Source: Kitasatospora sp. NBC_00315 | Lineage (GTDB): Bacteria; Actinomycetota; Actinomycetes; Streptomycetales; Streptomycetaceae | NCBI RefSeq assembly: GCF_041435095.1 | Contig: NZ_CP108025.1 | Location: 930,001-994,000, forward strand | DNA: 64,000 nt | Reading direction: 5' to 3' | In this document: positions 18,572 to 27,066 of the stretch, piece after piece | How the letters are laid out: the number at the start of each line of letters is the position of its first letter | Numbering within the stretch: the first letter of the stretch is position 1 | Translations under genes and position numbers: made by a program | Notes under the pieces: generated by a model | The model's database searches: none | What the model was told of the DNA's origin: nothing | Seen by the model: only the letters and a program-made list of their open reading frames with translations

Positions 18572-19552
18572 TCAGTCCGGCCCGCGACGGCGCGCGCGCA
18601 GCACCAGCACGTACAGCGCCGACACGGCCGTGAGCAGCACGACGACGGCGAGCACGTGGCTGGAGGCGATCCTCAGATCGGCGACCAACGCCGTCACCAG
18701 GACTCCGACGATGAGCAGGATCGAGACGGCCGTCCGCAGGGCGACCATCGCGGCCCCCGGTCGAAGGACCCAGCGCCGGGCCGCCCGCGGGCCGACGGCG
18801 GGGCCCTCCACGGACGGGGCGTAGTAGGCCGTGGCTCGCGCGGCCAGCTTGGTCGTGGCACGCCGGTACATCTCGGCGCTCGCCGGGATCCAGATCAGCG
18901 GTACGACGCACCCGAGGGCCACCACGGCGGCGACACCGCTCCAGACGGCCAGCTGTCGTCCACGGCCCGCCGACTGTTCCCCGGCGGTCAGCAGCCCGAT
19001 CAGGTACGCCAGGCGCTTCACCAGGACCCACCATCCCGTCCGGCCGGCCGGCTCCCCGTCCGCCGGCGCCTCGTCCGCCGACGCCTGGTCCGCCGACTCC
19101 TCGTCCGCCGGACCGGCCGCGTCGAGCAGCTCACGGGCCGCCTCCGGCGAGGAGCAGACGCCCTGCAGCACCAGCAGGTCCGCCGCCAGCTCGCCGGGCT
19201 CGCGATGCACCCCGGACAGGGCGGCGAGCTCCAGCACCATCCGGATCTGGGCGGACAGCGCCGCGACGAAGGCCGCCGGCCACAACAGCATGAACGGTCC
19301 GCCCAGGAAGGCCCCCTCCAACACCGAGGCGCGGACGCCCCGCGCGGTCGCCCGCTCCCGGTGCTGCGCGGGGCCGAGTCCTGGGTGCTCGGCCAGGATC
19401 GCCGCGGCCGACGCCTCGGCCCGCGGCCCCAGCAGTCGCACGGCCTGGACGGCCATCGCCTCGGGCATGTGGCGAGGCTCCGCCCTGGCCACCCGCAGCA
19501 GGGTGCGCGCCGGTCCGGAACCACGGGTCGCCGCTCGCCGATGGGCTCTCAC
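18572..19552 (-). CDS. Hypothetical membrane protein with large cytoplasmic N-terminal part
   Basis: About 326 residues. The N-terminal half carries the conserved-looking ARTLLRVARAEPRHMPEAM and hydrophobic segments at FLGGPFMLLWPAAFVAALSA. A degenerate SADEA/PADGEPA repeat (about 150-165) comes next. The C-terminal half has two to three further membrane segments. I do not recognise a characterised family. The start is uncertain: GTG 19552 keeps the conserved stretch, ATG 19471 has a better ribosome site (GGAG), and the frame is open to 19630. Confidence 0.7.
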   Translation of the reverse strand: MRAHRRAATRGSGPARTLLRVARAEPRHMPEAMAVQAVRLLGPRAEASAAAILAEHPGLGPAQHRERATARGVRASVLEGAFLGGPFMLLWPAAFVAALSAQIRMVLELAALSGVHREPGELAADLLVLQGVCSSPEAARELLDAAGPADEESADQASADEAPADGEPAGRTGWWVLVKRLAYLIGLLTAGEQSAGRGRQLAVWSGVAAVVALGCVVPLIWIPASAEMYRRATTKLAARATAYYAPSVEGPAVGPRAARRWVLRPGAAMVALRTAVSILLIVGVLVTALVADLRIASSHVLAVVVLLTAVSALYVLVLRARRRGPD

Positions 19553-19711
19553 TTTTCGCAGGCTAGCCCAAGGTCGCCTCGCGGAGCGGCATCGCCCCGG
19601 CCCGGTGGGCGGCCATCGGTGCCGCCCCACGGGCGCCCGCCCACGCCGGCGGCCGCAGCAGCCGCGACCGGCAGCGACGGCCGCTCGGTAGGGCGCCGCC
19701 CGGGCCCGCGC

Positions 19712-20620
19712 TCACGGGGGAACCGGGTCGTCGTCGTCACGGCGGGAGGAGATCTGCACGCGGGCCGAGCGCCACCGTGAGCGCATCTGCGTCACCACGT
19801 TGTGCCACTGCCGCCGGACCTCGTCGTCGGGAGGCCGGTCCCCGCGGCGGATGCGGCCGAGCTCGTCGTCCACCTCCCGGCCGAGCGCCGCCGACCCGAC
19901 CATGACGAGCATGACGCCGAAGAACGCCGAGATCATCGCGAAGACCGCGCCGACCGGGCCGTAGCGGGTGGCATAGGAGCTGAACAGACGCGGCAGGTAG
20001 ACCGTCGCGCCCACCGAGTAGGCCGTGGTGAGGACGGCCGAGAGCGCTCCGAACGCCAACAGGCTGCGCCGGTCGATCCGCTTCGCCGAGAGCACCCGGC
20101 CGCTCCAGACCAGGAAGACAGCCGTCAGCGGCGCCGCGCACAGCGAGGCGCCCAGCTCGAAGCGGCCACGGCCCAGGAGGATCCGGATCCAGCCGGTGAG
20201 CAGCAGGTACGTCGCCAGGCCGAGGACCCACCTGAGTCCGTTCGGCGTGTTGCGCACGCTGAGCGGCCTGAGCTCCCAGGTCTGCTCGAACAGCCGCTGC
20301 GCGGCACGCGTGAAACTCAGCACCGAGATCGTCAGGAAGACCGTCCCGACGACGTCCAGGCCGGTGCTCGTCGTGGCGCCCGGCGAGAACAGCTGCCTGA
20401 CCGCCTCGGCGCCGCCCCCGCTGAGGCCGTAACGGTCGATGAGCCGGTCCGCGACACCCTTGGTGCCGGTCTGGGAGAGGAGCCCGGCACCGAGGACCGC
20501 GAGCGGAACCAGCGCGGTCAGCGCGCTGGAGGCCAACGCCATCGAGCGGTCGAACCCGACGACCCGCTGGAAGCGGTTGACGACGCGCAACGCGAAGGCC
20601 GGACGCAGCCAGAACGTCAA
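19712..20620 (-). CDS. YihY/BrkB-family membrane protein
   Basis: 302-residue protein with six hydrophobic segments and the BrkB/YihY pattern: ALASSALTALVPLAVLGAG, TISVLSFTRAAQRLFEQTW, RWVLGLATYLLL and YGPVGAVFAMISAFFGVML. The family is a proposed envelope or efflux protein without proven activity. The charged tail (after about 240) is cytoplasmic. The only in-frame start is TTG at 20620, so the true start could be slightly different. It is divergent from the TetR gene, with a 248-base shared promoter region. Confidence 0.85.
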   Translation of the reverse strand: MTFWLRPAFALRVVNRFQRVVGFDRSMALASSALTALVPLAVLGAGLLSQTGTKGVADRLIDRYGLSGGGAEAVRQLFSPGATTSTGLDVVGTVFLTISVLSFTRAAQRLFEQTWELRPLSVRNTPNGLRWVLGLATYLLLTGWIRILLGRGRFELGASLCAAPLTAVFLVWSGRVLSAKRIDRRSLLAFGALSAVLTTAYSVGATVYLPRLFSSYATRYGPVGAVFAMISAFFGVMLVMVGSAALGREVDDELGRIRRGDRPPDDEVRRQWHNVVTQMRSRWRSARVQISSRRDDDDPVPP

Positions 20621-20831
20621 CGTCCTGACGACGCGCTCGCGATCGATGCGTGCCGTCCCACCCTCCCGGGCTCTCGAAGCTGCGTGGCCGAGCCGACCCT
20701 AACCCGGCGGCGCCGCGGCGGACGGCTCCGACGCGTCGGCGACACCCGCCGCCTCGCCGGCCCACGCGACTCCCCCACCTGCACCCCCGCGCACTCCCCG
20801 CGCACCGGCCGCGCACCGCTCGTGGCGGTGA

Positions 20832-20844
20832 TTCGCCGGGCGAA
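20832..20844. promoter_or_regulatory. Candidate TetR operator
   Basis: Perfect inverted repeat TTCGCC-G-GGCGAA in the divergent promoter region between the BrkB-like gene and the TetR gene, 25 bases before the TetR start. It would suit autoregulation and control of the neighbour. Short GC-rich palindromes also occur by chance. Confidence 0.4.
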
Positions 20845-20868
20845 CGCCGGATGCGGCACAGTGGCCCC

Positions 20869-21618
20869 ATGAGGGCGGACACGGACCGGCAGGAGCCCGC
20901 CGGGCGCAGCGGCACCCGGCGCCGGCCGGTGCAGCAGCGCAGCCAGGAGCGGTACGAGCGGATCGTCGACGCCTGCGCGGCGCTGCTCGACGAGGCCGGC
21001 GCCACCGCCCTCACCACCAAGGCGGTCGCCCAGCGCGCCCGGGTCCCGATCGGCACGCTCTACCAGTTCTTCTCCGGCAAGGAGAGCCTGCTGGCCGCGC
21101 TCGCCGCCCGGAACCTGGAGCGCTACCTCGACCGGCTGGCCCGGCGGCTGGCGGAGCGGCCCGCGGGCGGGACGGCTCCGACGGTGGCCGGGTTCGTGGA
21201 GCTGGCCGTGGAGGAGTTCGTCGCCATGAAGCGGGCCCTGCCGGGCTTCGGGCAGGTCGACTTCGGCCTGGTCGTGCCCACCCCGGCCGGCGTCCGCGAC
21301 GACCTGCACCTGCTCGACACCGCGCTGGACAACAACACGGCGGTGGCGCTGCGCCTTCAGGAGCTCGGTGGCGGCCTCTTCGCGGCGGGGCCCGCCTGCG
21401 GGCCGGACGGCGGCCCGGACCTCGGCGGCCGGCCGGACGGCGGCCCGGACCCAGGCGGCCGGCCGGGCGTCGCCCTCACCCTGCGGGTCGCCCTGGAGGC
21501 CGCCGACGCGGTGCTGAAACTGGCCTTCCGCACCGACCCGGACGGGGATCCGGTGCTGATCGCCGAGTGCAAACGCCTGCTCGTCCGTTATCTGGCCGCG
21601 CCGCCGGGGAGCGACTGA
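20869..21618 (+). CDS. TetR-family transcriptional regulator
   Basis: 249-residue regulator. The TetR N-terminal DNA-binding domain (about 25-72) has RIVDACAALLDEAGATALTT and the recognition helix KAVAQRARVPIGTLYQFFSG. The ligand domain contains an inserted Gly/Pro/Asp-rich duplication (two GPDGGPD-type units, about 183-205) that is unusual and may be a flexible loop. ATG 20869 is chosen; an ATG at 20851 is also in frame. Its divergent partner is the BrkB-like membrane gene, the most likely target. Confidence 0.9.
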   Translation: MRADTDRQEPAGRSGTRRRPVQQRSQERYERIVDACAALLDEAGATALTTKAVAQRARVPIGTLYQFFSGKESLLAALAARNLERYLDRLARRLAERPAGGTAPTVAGFVELAVEEFVAMKRALPGFGQVDFGLVVPTPAGVRDDLHLLDTALDNNTAVALRLQELGGGLFAAGPACGPDGGPDLGGRPDGGPDPGGRPGVALTLRVALEAADAVLKLAFRTDPDGDPVLIAECKRLLVRYLAAPPGSD

Positions 21619-21784
21619 ACCGTGCCGGGCGCGCGGCCCGGGGCCCCGCGCGGCGCGCCCGGCGCGGCGCAAGCGTTGCGGGCAGGTCCTCGGCGCAGCA
21701 CAGTGGAAGCAGGACGACTGCCCCGAGAACGGCAGCCGGCCTGTCGCGAGCACCACGACAGCCGTCACGACGAAGGAGCAGATC

Positions 21785-21979
21785 GTGCATGCAGCGGTAG
21801 GTGACCAGCTCCACATCCACAGCAGGGCGGTGGGCATGACGGACCGCACCGGTGAGATCACCGAGGTGCGCGGCCCCAACGGCGAACCGCCGTACCTGGT
21901 CCACTTCGAGGACGGCCACGAGGGGCTCGTCTACCCGGGCCCGGACACCGTCGTCGAGCACAGCAGGAAGATCAGCTGA
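21785..21979 (+). CDS. DUF1918 domain-containing protein
   Basis: 64-residue DUF1918 protein: MHAAVGDQLHIHSRAVG, then DRTGEITEVRGPNGEPPY and LVHFEDGHEGLVYPGPD. The fold is an SH3-like small beta barrel, and function is unknown. The GTG start follows AAGGAG. A perfect hairpin follows the stop. Confidence 0.92.
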   Translation: MHAAVGDQLHIHSRAVGMTDRTGEITEVRGPNGEPPYLVHFEDGHEGLVYPGPDTVVEHSRKIS

Positions 21980-21988
21980 CGCGCGCCG

Positions 21989-22019
21989 CCCGTCCCGTAC
22001 CGGCCCGGTACGGGACGGG
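21989..22019 (+). terminator. Terminator hairpin after DUF1918 gene
   Basis: Perfect 13-bp stem (21989-22001 and 22007-22019) with loop GGCCC, starting 9 bases after the stop. The DedA gene begins 9 bases later, so it may also affect that gene's leader. Confidence 0.75.
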
Positions 22020-22027
22020 CCGATAGC

Positions 22028-22654
22028 GTGTCCGACTCCCTGCCCGGCCCGCTGGCCGCCCTCGCCCCGGTGCTCGACCACTACGGGTACCTGGCGGTGG
22101 GCGTTCTCGTGCTGCTCGACAACTGCGGAATCCCGGTCCCCGGCCAGACCATCATGGTGCTCGCCGCCGTGTACGCCGGCGCCGGGCACCTGAGCCTGGC
22201 CGGCGTCGTCGCCGTGGCGCTCACGGCGGCGATCGCCGGCAACACCCTGGGGTACGTCATCGGGCGTACCGGCGGCAAGGCGTTCGTGCACCGCTGGGGC
22301 CGCTACGTGCTGCTCACCCCCGCCCGGGTGGAGCGCGCCGAGGTCTTCTTCCGGCGCCACGGCGGCAAGGTGGTCACCGTCGCCCGCTTCGTGGACGGCC
22401 TGCGTCAGGCCAACGGCATCATCGCGGGCACCACCGGAATGGACGCTCGCCGGTTCAGCGTCTTCAACACGCTCGGGGCGGCGCTGTGGGTCGGCGTCTG
22501 GTGCGCCGCCGGCTACCTGGCGGGCGCCAACATCGGCGCGGTGTACGAGCGGGCCCTGCGCTACCAGCTGTGGTTGCTGCTCGGGCTCGGTGTGCTCCTC
22601 GTCGCGCTCGGCGTGCACCAGGTGCTGCGCCGGCGGCGCCGCGCGCGGGGCTGA
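22028..22654 (+). CDS. DedA-family membrane protein
   Basis: 208-residue DedA/SNARE-associated family protein. Five to six hydrophobic segments and the family signatures are present: GIPVPGQTIMVLAAVYAGAG, GNTLGYVIGRTGG, FFRRHGGKVVTVARFVDGLR (conserved Arg pair) and the Gly-rich segment around GTTGMDARRF. DedA proteins are linked to undecaprenyl phosphate or phospholipid transport and membrane potential. GTG start at 22028. A UppP protein is encoded at 56.5 kb, so both lipid-carrier recycling functions may be represented in this window. Confidence 0.92.
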   Translation: MSDSLPGPLAALAPVLDHYGYLAVGVLVLLDNCGIPVPGQTIMVLAAVYAGAGHLSLAGVVAVALTAAIAGNTLGYVIGRTGGKAFVHRWGRYVLLTPARVERAEVFFRRHGGKVVTVARFVDGLRQANGIIAGTTGMDARRFSVFNTLGAALWVGVWCAAGYLAGANIGAVYERALRYQLWLLLGLGVLLVALGVHQVLRRRRRARG

Positions 22655-22690
22655 CGGCCCGCCACCTCGGCGGGGGCCGCCGGTACCGGG

Positions 22691-23443
22691 TCAGCCGAAC
22701 GTCAGCTGCAGCACCTCGAACGGCGAGGCGTACCGGGCGCCCAGCCGGGTGCCGGCCTCGCGGGCGAGGCCCTCCAGGAAGTCCGGCGCGTTCGCCATGT
22801 CGCCGCCGAGGCCCTCCAGGTACGCCTTGTGGGCGCGCAGCGAGGCCACGCCGACGTCGAAGAAGTCGGTGGTGTCGGCGGCGTGCGCGGCCTGGGGGGA
22901 GCCGGCCGCCCACAGTTCGCGCACCCCGCCCCACGGCTCGTGGCCCTCGTCGAGGAGGTCGGGGAACACCCAGCGGTTGCCGGCGTCGCGGATCGCGTCC
23001 AGGACCGATCGCCCGACCGCGATGTGGTCGGCCTGGTTGGGCACGACGCCGCCGTAGGTGTCGCGGAAGTTGGCGGTGAGGACGATCTCCGGGCGGTGCC
23101 GGCGGATCGCCCGGGAGATGTCGCGGCGCAGTGTCAGGCCGTACTCCAGTACGCCGTCCGGGTGGCCGAGGAACTCCACCACCGGGACGCCGACCAGCGC
23201 GGCGGAGGCGACCTGCTCCGCCTCGCGGATCGGCCGGCAGTGCTCCGGTGCCAGCGTGTCGATGCCGGCCTCGCCGCTGGTGACCATCACGTAGACGACC
23301 TGTTTGCCCTGGGATGTCCATCGGGCCACCGCGGCGGCCGCGCCGTACTCCATGTCGTCGGGGTGGGCGACGACGGCCAAGGCGCTCTGCCAGTCCTCCC
23401 GCAGGGGCCGGTAGGGCTCGGGCTGCTGCTCGTTCATCGGCAC
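22691..23443 (-). CDS. PIG-L family deacetylase
   Basis: 250-residue PIG-L/LmbE zinc-dependent deacetylase. The metal-binding motif AHPDD is at residues 26-30, followed by DMEYGAAAAVARW. The second histidine motif is in NQADHIAVGRSV. Family members remove acetyl groups from N-acetylglucosamine conjugates, for example in mycothiol or glycopeptide pathways; the substrate here is not evident. The start is GTG 23443 or ATG 23437, and both can use the AGGAAG upstream. Confidence 0.92.
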   Translation of the reverse strand: MPMNEQQPEPYRPLREDWQSALAVVAHPDDMEYGAAAAVARWTSQGKQVVYVMVTSGEAGIDTLAPEHCRPIREAEQVASAALVGVPVVEFLGHPDGVLEYGLTLRRDISRAIRRHRPEIVLTANFRDTYGGVVPNQADHIAVGRSVLDAIRDAGNRWVFPDLLDEGHEPWGGVRELWAAGSPQAAHAADTTDFFDVGVASLRAHKAYLEGLGGDMANAPDFLEGLAREAGTRLGARYASPFEVLQLTFG

Positions 23444-23507
23444 ACGGCTTCCTGTGTCGGCGTGCCCCGCCGGAGCACGCTCCCCTGGTCAGGCTACGCC
23501 CGTGGGC

Positions 23508-24164
23508 TCAGCCGGCCGACCGGAAGGAGTAGTTGAAGTCGACACTGTCGAAGTGCCCCATCATTCGCAGCCAGAACGGCATCAGCATCTCCAGGCCGCG
23601 GGCGCCCTTGATGTCGCCGAGGTCGATGATCGAGCCGGTCGGCCAGCCGAAGCGTGCCAGCAGCAGGGCGACCTCGGCCTTGGCCCCGGGGTCGTCGCCC
23701 GCCAGGAAGAGGTTGTGCTCCCCCGGCACCCGGCCCGGGTCGACCATCACCGGGGCGCTCATGGTGTTCAGTGCCTTGACCACCCTGGCCTGCGGGAACT
23801 CCCGCTGGATCTGCTCGCCGACGCTGTCCGTGGCCACCGGGTCGAGGCCGACCTCGCCCTCCGGTGAGAAGACCAGCGGGTTGGACACGTCGACGAGGAT
23901 CTTGCCGGCCAGGCTCTCCCCGCCGACGGCGCGCAGGGCCTGGAGCGAGACGGTGCCGGCCGTGGCGTTGACGATCCACTCGCCGAAGGCGGCGGCCTCG
24001 GCGAAGGTGCCGCCGTGGCCGTGCGGGCCGGCCTGCTCGGCCCAGGTGGTGGCGGCGGAGTTCTCCTTGCTGCGCGAGCCGAGCGTCACCTCGTGCCCGA
24101 GGCTGAGCAGCTTGTCCGCCAGGGTGCGGCCGACCGTACCCGTACCGATGATCCCGAACCGCAC
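23508..24164 (-). CDS. NADPH-dependent F420 reductase-like protein
   Basis: 218-residue NAD(P)-binding protein of the F420-dependent NADP oxidoreductase group. The Rossmann glycine motif GTGTVG is at residues 7-12, with LGSRSKE as the NADP phosphate-binding segment. VVKALNTMSAPVM and FLAGDDPGAK are typical. The group moves hydride between NADPH and cofactor F420 or similar acceptors. GTG 24164 is the start (GGGAGA 6 bases upstream); the open frame to 24302 has no homology. Confidence 0.87.
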   Translation of the reverse strand: MRFGIIGTGTVGRTLADKLLSLGHEVTLGSRSKENSAATTWAEQAGPHGHGGTFAEAAAFGEWIVNATAGTVSLQALRAVGGESLAGKILVDVSNPLVFSPEGEVGLDPVATDSVGEQIQREFPQARVVKALNTMSAPVMVDPGRVPGEHNLFLAGDDPGAKAEVALLLARFGWPTGSIIDLGDIKGARGLEMLMPFWLRMMGHFDSVDFNYSFRSAG

Positions 24165-24316
24165 GCGCGTCTCCCGTCCATGGCCTTCGTCAGCAGACCG
24201 ACGATAGGTCACATGTCCTGGCGCGACGGCCGTTTCACGGCGGCGCGCCCGCGAGTCCGGCCGGGCCGGTGCCGGGCTCCGCGGCGGCGCGGAGCCCGGC
24301 ACCGGCGGTCCGGGGG

Positions 24317-26158
24317 CTACTCCACCGTGACGCTCTTGGCCAGGTTGCGGGGCTTGTCGACGTCCCGGCCGAGGGCGACCGCCGCGTGGTACGCGAACAG
24401 CTGGAGCGGGATGTTGAGCAGCAGCGGGTCGAGCTCCGGCTCGCTCTTGGGGACGAGGATGCAGTGGTCCGCGAGCTTGGTCTCGGGGGTGCGGTGGGCG
24501 ACCGCCAGGACGCGGCCGGCCCGGGCCTTGATCTCGCCGAGGGTGGTGAGGTTCTTGTCGAGCAGCTCGTCGTCCGGCACCAGGGCGACGGTCGGCAGGT
24601 CGGGGTTGATCAGGGCCAGCGGGCCGTGCTTGAGCTCACTCGCGGGGTACGCCTCGGCGTGGACGTAGCTGATCTCCTTGAGCTTCTGCGCGCCCTCGCG
24701 GGCGACCGGGAAGCCGCGGACGCGCCCGATGAACATCATGCCCTCGCAGTGGGCGTACTCGCGGGCCAGCCCGGCGATGTGCTCGTCGTGCTCCAGGATC
24801 TCCCGGATCTGCCCCGGCAGGGCCTTGAGGGCGGCCACGATGCGCCGCCCGTCGGCGGGCGAGAGGTCGTGGATTCGGCCGAAGTGCAGGGCGAGCAGGG
24901 CGAAGGCGACGACCGTGGAGGTGAACGCCTTGGTGGAGGCGACCGAGATCTCGGGCCCGGCGTGCAGGTAGATCCCGCCGTCGCACTCACGGGCGATGGC
25001 GCTGCCGACGGTGTTCACGACGCCCAGGACCCGGCCGCCCTTGCGCTTGATCTCCTGGACGGCGGCGAGCGTGTCGTAGGTCTCGCCGGACTGGCTGACC
25101 GCGACGTAGAGCGTGTCGGCCTCGATCACCGGGTTGCGGTAGCGGAACTCGGAGGCGGGCTCGCTGTGGGCGGGGATCCGGGCCAGCTCCTCGATCAGCT
25201 GGGCGCCCATCTCACCGGCGTAGTAGGCCGAGCCGCAGCCGAGGATCTTCACCCGGCGGATCTCGCGCAGCTCGCGGGCGTCCAGGTTGAGCCCGCCGAG
25301 GTGGGCGGTGGCGAAGCGCTCGTCGAGTCGTCCGCTGAGGGTGCGCTCCACCGAGCCCGGCTGCTCGTGGATCTCCTTGAGCAGGAAGTGCTCGAACCCG
25401 GCGGTGTCGTAGGAGTCGATCTCCCAGTCCACGGTGGACGGCTGGCGGTGCGTGGTGCGGGCGTCCTCGGTGAAGGTGCGGAAGCCGTCGGCGCGGACCG
25501 TGGCGAGCTCGCCGTCCTCCAGGTGGACGACCTGGCGGGTGTAGCGGACCAGGGCGGAGACGTCCGAGGCGACGAACATCTCCTTCTCGCCGATGCCGAG
25601 CACGATCGGGCTGCCGTTGCGGGCGACCACGATCCGGTCGGGCCGGGTGGCGTCCAGGACGGCGATGCCGTAGGTACCGACGACCTTGCCGAGTGCGGCG
25701 CGGACGGCGTCCTCCAGCTCGGTGCCCTCGGTGAGGTGGGCGGCGATCAGGTGGGCGAGCACCTCGGTGTCGGTCTCCGAGAGGAAGACGGCCCCGTCGA
25801 CGGTCAGCTTGGCGCGCAGTTCGTCGGCGTTCTCGATGATCCCGTTGTGGACGACCGCGATGCGCTCGGCGTTGTCCAGGTGCGGGTGCGCGTTGGCGTC
25901 GCTGGGCGCGCCGTGGGTGGCCCAGCGGGTGTGCCCGATGCCGGCGGCGCCCTTGCCCGTCCCCTTGGAGAAGGCGGCCGGTACGACGGCCGCGAGGTCG
26001 GCGACCCGGCCCTTGACCTTGCGCACCTTCAGGCCGCCGCTGCGGCCGCTCACCGCGATGCCGGCCGAGTCGTAGCCGCGGTACTCCAGCCGCTGCAGAC
26101 CCTCCAGCAGGAAGGGGGTCGCGTCCTTGGGGCCGATGTAGGCAACGATTCCGCACAT
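24317..26158 (-). CDS. glmS: Glutamine-fructose-6-phosphate aminotransferase (isomerising)
   Basis: 613-residue GlmS, first enzyme of the UDP-N-acetylglucosamine pathway for peptidoglycan. The glutaminase domain begins MCGIVAYIG with catalytic Cys2 and includes HTRWATHGAP and HNGIIENA. Two SIS sugar-isomerase domains follow (GCGSAYYAGEMG; SQSGETYDTLAA), and the C-terminus is the standard KPRNLAKSVTVE. Length is normal. The antisense strand has a 684-residue open frame that is only a shadow. Confidence 0.97.
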   Translation of the reverse strand: MCGIVAYIGPKDATPFLLEGLQRLEYRGYDSAGIAVSGRSGGLKVRKVKGRVADLAAVVPAAFSKGTGKGAAGIGHTRWATHGAPSDANAHPHLDNAERIAVVHNGIIENADELRAKLTVDGAVFLSETDTEVLAHLIAAHLTEGTELEDAVRAALGKVVGTYGIAVLDATRPDRIVVARNGSPIVLGIGEKEMFVASDVSALVRYTRQVVHLEDGELATVRADGFRTFTEDARTTHRQPSTVDWEIDSYDTAGFEHFLLKEIHEQPGSVERTLSGRLDERFATAHLGGLNLDARELREIRRVKILGCGSAYYAGEMGAQLIEELARIPAHSEPASEFRYRNPVIEADTLYVAVSQSGETYDTLAAVQEIKRKGGRVLGVVNTVGSAIARECDGGIYLHAGPEISVASTKAFTSTVVAFALLALHFGRIHDLSPADGRRIVAALKALPGQIREILEHDEHIAGLAREYAHCEGMMFIGRVRGFPVAREGAQKLKEISYVHAEAYPASELKHGPLALINPDLPTVALVPDDELLDKNLTTLGEIKARAGRVLAVAHRTPETKLADHCILVPKSEPELDPLLLNIPLQLFAYHAAVALGRDVDKPRNLAKSVTVE

Positions 26159-26313
26159 GGGTCGCTGGCTCCTTCTCTCAGGTACAGACGGGTACGGGCG
26201 GTGGCGGGGTTCGGGCGGCCGCGGGCCGGGCCGCGTCGGTCGGGCCGACGGGGGCCGGTCCGGCGCGATCCCGAGGTCCGCCGCGGAACGGGGCGGCGCC
26301 GGCGGGCGCCGGC

Positions 26314-26589
26314 TCAGCCGTAGACGATCCGGCGCAGCTGACGGGCGGAGAGCCCGGGTGCCGCCACCCGGCGGGCGGACAGCTCCTGCGCCAGCCGGGC
26401 GAAGATCTTCTCGTTGGTGAGGCCGCGTGCCTGCAACTCGCCGTGGCGTCGGCGGACGTACTCCTCGGTGCCCTCCGAGAAGTACGCCAGCACCTCCGCG
26501 ACGACCCGCGCGGCCTCCCGCGGCCCGAGCGGGCTGATGCGGGTGAGGTGGGCGAGCAGGTCCTCATGAGGGTGCGGTGAGCTGGACAC
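26314..26589 (-). CDS. Conserved hypothetical small protein
   Basis: 91-residue, mostly helical protein: HEDLLAHLTRISPLGPRE, AARVVAEVLAYFSEGTEEYV, RRRHGELQARGLTNEKIF and QLRRIVYG. Similar proteins appear in Streptomyces, but I know of no function. GTG 26589 is chosen because protein-like content begins there, although the ribosome site is weak. The longer frame to 26973 consists of Gly/Arg repeats from a DNA tandem repeat. It lies 155 bases upstream of glmS on the same strand. Confidence 0.7.
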   Translation of the reverse strand: MSSSPHPHEDLLAHLTRISPLGPREAARVVAEVLAYFSEGTEEYVRRRHGELQARGLTNEKIFARLAQELSARRVAAPGLSARQLRRIVYG

Positions 26590-27066
26590 GAGAGGGGAGC
26601 CTAGGCGGGAGAACCGCCGGCAATCAAAGATTCTGCCCGAAATCGGGCAGATATTCAGACTTTCGGCTCCATCCCTCGCGTCGAACGGCCACCGGGCCGC
26701 CGGGCCGCCGGGCCGCCGAGGCATCGGGCCACCCCGGCCACCCCGGCCACCCCGGCCACCCCGGCCACCCCGGCCACCGCGGCCACCGCGGCCACCGCCA
26801 CGAGATCGCCGGGGCGGCCCCGGCGCCCCGGCGCGACACCACCGACCCACCCCGTTCGGAGCACTCCGCCCGGTGCGGACCCCGCGGGTCCTCGGCGACC
26901 CGGCAGGCCTTGCGCCCCACGGGCCACGAGCGTTTGGTCCGCCCGCCTGGATGTGCGATAACGTCGCCGACATCTCCCGAACGGCGGTCAGAAACCAGGT
27001 TCAACGGTCCGGTTCCGTCAGGATGGGGGCGAACCGTCCGTCTCGATCCGCCGGGGGATCCTCGTC
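26590..27066. other. Intergenic with short tandem repeats
   Basis: Divergent promoter region between the small hypothetical gene and the secreted Cys/His-rich protein. It contains CCGCCGGG triplets near 26695-26720 and the 9-base repeat at 26727-26798. No gene is supported. Confidence 0.4.
26727..26798. repeat. Nine-base tandem repeat, 8 units
   Basis: Five units of GGCCACCCC are followed by three of GGCCACCGC without interruption. It lies between divergent genes and is not in a supported coding frame. Confidence 0.9.

Noticed and set aside
24269..26323. 684-residue plus-strand open frame
   Set aside because: It is antisense to glmS, is rich in Gly/Asp/Val as expected for a GC-rich shadow frame, and has no family features.
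26727..26798. CRISPR-like array
   Set aside because: Repeats are contiguous 9-base units with no spacers, and no cas genes are present.
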